A stretch of DNA of 64,000 bases from Martinezella calliandrae (GTDB lineage: Bacteria > Pseudomonadota > Alphaproteobacteria > Rhizobiales > Rhizobiaceae). The stretch covers positions 1-64,000 of the forward strand of contig NZ_JARFYN010000037.1 in assembly GCF_030272695.1 (NCBI RefSeq). Direction: 5' to 3'. This document shows, piece after piece, positions 61,383-64,000 of this stretch; position 1 is the stretch's first letter; each line of letters begins with the position of its first letter. The notes under the pieces were generated by a model. That model was not told where the DNA came from. It ran no database searches and was given only the letters and a program-made list of their open reading frames with translations. A program made the translations under genes and the position numbers.

Positions 61383-61571
61383 TTATCTGAGGAGATGAGA
61401 CCGCGTAGCATATCTTTCCTTCATGCCCCATTTCTGCAGGGTCCGGCGCTCGATCGATTGGAAAACTAGGTTCTCGACGAATAGGCCGATGATGATGACC
61501 GTCAGCAGGCCGGCGAAGACCGAGGGTATATCGAGGAGGTTGCGGTTTTCGAAGATGAACCATCCAAGCCC
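61383..61571 (-). pseudogene. C-terminal remnant of an ABC permease (SsuC/TauC family)
   Basis: On the minus strand 62 codons ending at a stop at 61383 read GLGWFIFENRNLLDIPSVFA, then GLLTVIIIGLFVENLVFQSI and ERRTLQKWGM, the last two helices and tail of a sulfonate/nitrate-type permease. The upstream residues are unrelated and there is no start. A different frame of 63 codons over the same DNA is only a shadow. The fragment sits upstream of the dehydratase gene, so a transporter for its substrate was probably lost. Confidence 0.75.
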
Positions 61572-61725
61572 GGCCTTGGCAGGAAACGCCGAAGACGAGT
61601 TCCTCGCAAAATACGCAAACCCATGAAATCGCGTTTACAGAAATTGACTAAAGCACTAATGTATCAGTGCATCAAGCCTTAAATTGTGCTTTATGAGCTG
61701 ACGTTCTCGATCAGCAAGGTAGCCA

Positions 61726-62418
61726 GTGAAAGTAAACCCGAAAGAATTCGCCTTGGATCGCTCTCGCCAGGTCGCGCCCCAGATCTTGGAAATTCTGAGG
61801 TCGCGCATTCTTTCAATGAGTTTGCCGCCGACCACTGTCCTGTCGCGCACCTCGCTCCAGAGCGAATTCAACGTCAGCCAGACACCAGTTCGCGACGCCT
61901 TGATCAGGCTGGAGGAAGAAGGGCTCGTCGAGGTCTATCCGCAATATGCAACTGTCGTCGCGAGAATCGATATCAGCAACGCCGTCGAGGCGCATTTCCT
62001 GCGTTTGTCGATCGAGCTGGAGGCCATCCGGCGGCTGACGGCCGAATCGCCCTTGGAAACGGCGGAAGCATTGCGGCATGTTCTAGTGCGCCAGGAGCAT
62101 GTCATGTCGCCGGAGACCTATGATCTTTTTGATGGTCTCGACAAGGATTTCCACCGCGTTCTCTTCGAAAGGGTCGGCATCCTGGGCCTCTGGGCAACCG
62201 TCCGGCGCCAGAGCGTCCATCTCGATCGACTTCGGATGCTGAACCTGCCGATGCCGGGCAAATTGCAGCAGGTCATCGCCGATCACCATGCCATCGTCGA
62301 TGCCGTCCGCCTGGGGGACGTGGGTCAGGCTGTGGCGGCGCTTCGCAAGCATCTTTCCGGAACGCTGTCGATCATCGATCTTATTTGCGAGAAATATCCG
62401 GATTACGTCAGCCGTTAG
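61726..62418 (+). CDS. GntR-family regulator (FadR/FCD type)
   Basis: A 230-residue regulator: winged HTH (about residues 15-80; RTSLQSEFNVSQTPVRDALI) and an FCD domain with FHRVLFERVG and ADHHAIVDAV. GTG start with AAGG ahead. Divergent from the dehydratase/RraA operon, it probably controls it. An imperfect inverted repeat GCACT-N8-AGTGC at 61653-61670 is a candidate operator. Confidence 0.87.
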   Translation: MKVNPKEFALDRSRQVAPQILEILRSRILSMSLPPTTVLSRTSLQSEFNVSQTPVRDALIRLEEEGLVEVYPQYATVVARIDISNAVEAHFLRLSIELEAIRRLTAESPLETAEALRHVLVRQEHVMSPETYDLFDGLDKDFHRVLFERVGILGLWATVRRQSVHLDRLRMLNLPMPGKLQQVIADHHAIVDAVRLGDVGQAVAALRKHLSGTLSIIDLICEKYPDYVSR

Positions 62419-62609
62419 CCGGCTATCCGATAACGGTCACGACAAGGCCAACAGCAGGCTGCCGATGTCTTTTGCGAACGCTGATCCCGGTTTGGGAGGG
62501 GTTTGCGGGCTCTGAAATGCCGTGAGCCGTCCGGCGAGCGAACTCTGCATTGGCTTCGGCGGCGCTTCGTGCGAGAAAAGATCAGCTCGAAACAAATCAC
62601 GGAGTCGAA

Positions 62610-63512
62610 GTGACCATCGGACTTGCGCACGCCGAATTGATCGCGGTTCTGACGGCCGTCACCGGCAACGATCCGAGGGTTATGACGGTGCGGTCCGGCG
62701 ATGCGTTGCCGTCGGGTCCGTTCGAGCTCGGCCATCGGACACTGCAAACCGGTCTTCGCGAATGGGTGCAGGAACAAACGGCGCATCCCGTTGGATATCT
62801 AGAGCAGCTCTATACTTTTGCCGATCGCGATCGCAACACCGAGATTCTTGGCGGCCGAACGATTTCGATCAGCTATCTTGGCCTGGTGCGCGAGCAGGCG
62901 GCCCCCGGCGGCGGCAGGCCGGGATGGCATGGTTGGTACGAATATTTCCCCTGGGAAGACCATCGTCACGGCCGTCCGGCCGTGTTGGACGATATTGTTG
63001 GGCGGCTGAATATCTGGATCGCCCGCGACCCAGCCCGCCATGATCAGCGCCGGCGCCGCGCGGATTTTACCTTTGGATTGAACGATTGCGCCTGGAACGA
63101 GGACCTCGTCCTGCAGCGCTATGAGCTTCTCTATGAGGCTGGGCTTGTGCTGGAGGCGCACTGCGCTCAGCAGAACAATACCGGCCGGCCGATGTTTGCC
63201 GACCATCGGCGGATTCTTGCCACCGGCATGGCGCGGCTTCGTGCGAAAATCAAATATCGCCCCGTCGTTTTCGAGCTGATGCCGGAGAGTTTTACGCTCC
63301 TCCAATTGCAGCGCACCGTCGAGGCCCTGGCGGGCCTGACGCTGCATAAGCAGAATTTCCGCCGGCTGATCGAGCAGCAGGAGCTAGTGGAAGAAACAGG
63401 AGCAACCGAAAGCGAGACAGGTGGCCGCCCGGCCAAGCTGTTCCGCTTCCGCCGCGCCGTGCTTGAAGAACGTGAACTCGCCGGAACAAAATTGCCGCTC
63501 TCTCGCAATTGA
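62610..63512 (+). CDS. nadQ: NUDIX-HTH regulator of NAD synthesis (NadQ/NrtR-like)
   Basis: A 300-residue protein: an N-terminal NUDIX-fold domain (HRTLQTGLREWVQEQTAHPV, where the catalytic Nudix box is degenerate) and a C-terminal winged HTH (LQLQRTVEALAGLTLHKQNF). This is the regulator type that represses the de novo NAD operon in alpha- and betaproteobacteria (NadQ, from memory of regulon work). GTG 62610 is chosen because GGAG lies 6 bases ahead; the frame is open from a TTG at 62550. It sits directly upstream of nadA with operator-like repeats between. Confidence 0.83.
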   Translation: MTIGLAHAELIAVLTAVTGNDPRVMTVRSGDALPSGPFELGHRTLQTGLREWVQEQTAHPVGYLEQLYTFADRDRNTEILGGRTISISYLGLVREQAAPGGGRPGWHGWYEYFPWEDHRHGRPAVLDDIVGRLNIWIARDPARHDQRRRRADFTFGLNDCAWNEDLVLQRYELLYEAGLVLEAHCAQQNNTGRPMFADHRRILATGMARLRAKIKYRPVVFELMPESFTLLQLQRTVEALAGLTLHKQNFRRLIEQQELVEETGATESETGGRPAKLFRFRRAVLEERELAGTKLPLSRN

Positions 63513-63513
63513 C

Positions 63514-63534
63514 ATATGCTCACAACGAGAATAT
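63514..63534. promoter_or_regulatory. NadQ-type operator, copy 1
   Basis: ATATGCTC (63514-63521), 5-base gap, GAGAATAT (63527-63534): an inverted repeat with 7 of 8 positions paired. It starts right after the nadQ-like stop codon. Confidence 0.65.
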
Positions 63535-63547
63535 CTATTGGCTCATG

Positions 63548-63568
63548 ATATGCTCGGAGTGAGTATAA
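63548..63568. promoter_or_regulatory. NadQ-type operator, copy 2
   Basis: ATATGCTC (63548-63555), 5-base gap, GAGTATAA (63561-63568): the same half-site and spacing as copy 1, centre 34 bases downstream, ending just before the nadA ribosome binding site. Occupancy would block transcription or translation start of nadA. Confidence 0.65.
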
Positions 63569-63583
63569 TAAGGAGAGCCGGCC

Positions 63584-64000
63584 ATGAACTATCCCGTATC
63601 CGCATCCTCCCTCTATGATCGCGTCAGCCGCGTCATTCCCAAAGCCGAATGGATGATGTTTCAGGATGATGTCGAGGCAATTCTCGAGCTGAAGCGCCGT
63701 CGCAACGCCGTCATTCTCGCCCATAACTATCAGACGCCGGAGATCTTCCACGGCGTCGCCGATATCGTTGGCGACAGCCTCGCGCTTGCCCGCAAGGCGA
63801 TCGATGTGGACGCCGATATCATCGTGCTTGCCGGCGTGCATTTCATGGCCGAAACCGCCAAGCTGCTCAATCCGGAAAAGACCGTGTTGATCCCCGATAT
63901 GGCCGCCGGTTGCTCGCTGGCGGAATCGATCACGCCGGAAGACATTTCACTGCTGCGTCAGGCGCATCCCGGTGTTCCCATCGTCACCTATGTCAACACG
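63584..64000 (+). CDS. nadA: Quinolinate synthase NadA, N-terminal part
   Basis: The first 139 codons of quinolinate synthase, cut by the window edge. NadA condenses iminoaspartate with dihydroxyacetone phosphate on a [4Fe-4S] cluster in NAD synthesis. The segments [28 protein letters not shown] and [11 protein letters not shown] are family signatures. AAGGAG precedes the ATG. nadB and nadC would be expected downstream, outside the window. Confidence 0.95.
   Translation, partial: MNYPVSASSLYDRVSRVIPKAEWMMFQDDVEAILELKRRRNAVILAHNYQTPEIFHGVADIVGDSLALARKAIDVDADIIVLAGVHFMAETAKLLNPEKTVLIPDMAAGCSLAESITPEDISLLRQAHPGVPIVTYVNT

Overview
The window looks like chromosomal or megaplasmid DNA of a Rhizobium-like alphaproteobacterium. 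The evidence is the rhizobial cellulose operon with bcsN and a TPR subunit, a DUF982 protein, a y4iL-like catalase domain, a NadQ-type NUDIX regulator in front of nadA, and high-GC coding with dense ATGA/TGATG gene overlaps. No tRNA, rRNA, CRISPR array or intact insertion sequence was seen.

Layout. 1-2.5 kb: partial ATPase, an ABC-permease remnant, two very small genes, an RBBP9-like hydrolase and a 1-Cys peroxiredoxin with a strong terminator. 2.5-11.6 kb (minus): cellulose operon bcsN-bcsA-bcsB-bcsZ-TPR subunit. Divergent from it is a PAS-GGDEF diguanylate cyclase gene broken by a 1-base deletion exactly in its GGEEF motif; BcsA keeps its c-di-GMP-binding PilZ domain. 13-16.6 kb: a DUF4239 membrane protein and a membrane-embedded patatin-like lipase. 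17-23.2 kb: a TPP enzyme, a catalase-like/alpha-dioxygenase fusion and a nitroreductase-like protein, suggesting an oxylipin or fatty-acid alpha-oxidation locus. 23.3-26.4 kb: a secreted Ser/Gly-rich protein, a caspase-TM-FGE protein and a small Pepco-like protein, suggesting a caspase-type conflict or surveillance module. 26.4-30.1 kb: LysR regulator, frameshifted aldo/keto reductase, a C26 amidotransferase and a DUF1275 protein. 30.5-38 kb: XRE regulator plus six genes of a hydrogenase-4/complex-I-like membrane complex without nickel ligands and without a ferredoxin subunit.

38-46.2 kb: a minus-strand operon pairing two metallopeptidases (M20, M28) with a polar amino-acid-type ABC importer that has two binding proteins. 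A GntR regulator is divergent, with a perfect 16-bp palindrome between. 46.2-52 kb: small stress-type genes (DUF982, DUF4142), an LHPP-like HAD phosphatase, an OhrR-like MarR regulator with repeated TATCGCGATA operators and a Tat-exported haloperoxidase-like hydrolase, and an intact aldo/keto reductase. 52-55 kb: GntR regulator, an internally deleted uxuA, intact uxuB, recX. 55.8-62.4 kb: secreted DUF922 protease-like protein, GlcG/HbpS-like protein, MBL-fold hydrolase, two tandem XRE genes (one frameshifted), RraA-like aldolase, IlvD/Edd sugar-acid dehydratase, a second ABC-permease remnant and a GntR regulator. The window ends with a NadQ-like regulator and the 5' part of nadA, with two operator-like repeats between them.

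A theme is local decay: three small-indel frameshifts (diguanylate cyclase, aldo/keto reductase, XRE) and four gene remnants (two ABC permeases, an enolase-superfamily enzyme, uxuA). The remnants cluster in sugar-acid and transport functions. Frameshifts in the assembly could also be sequencing errors, the G-run deletion most of all.
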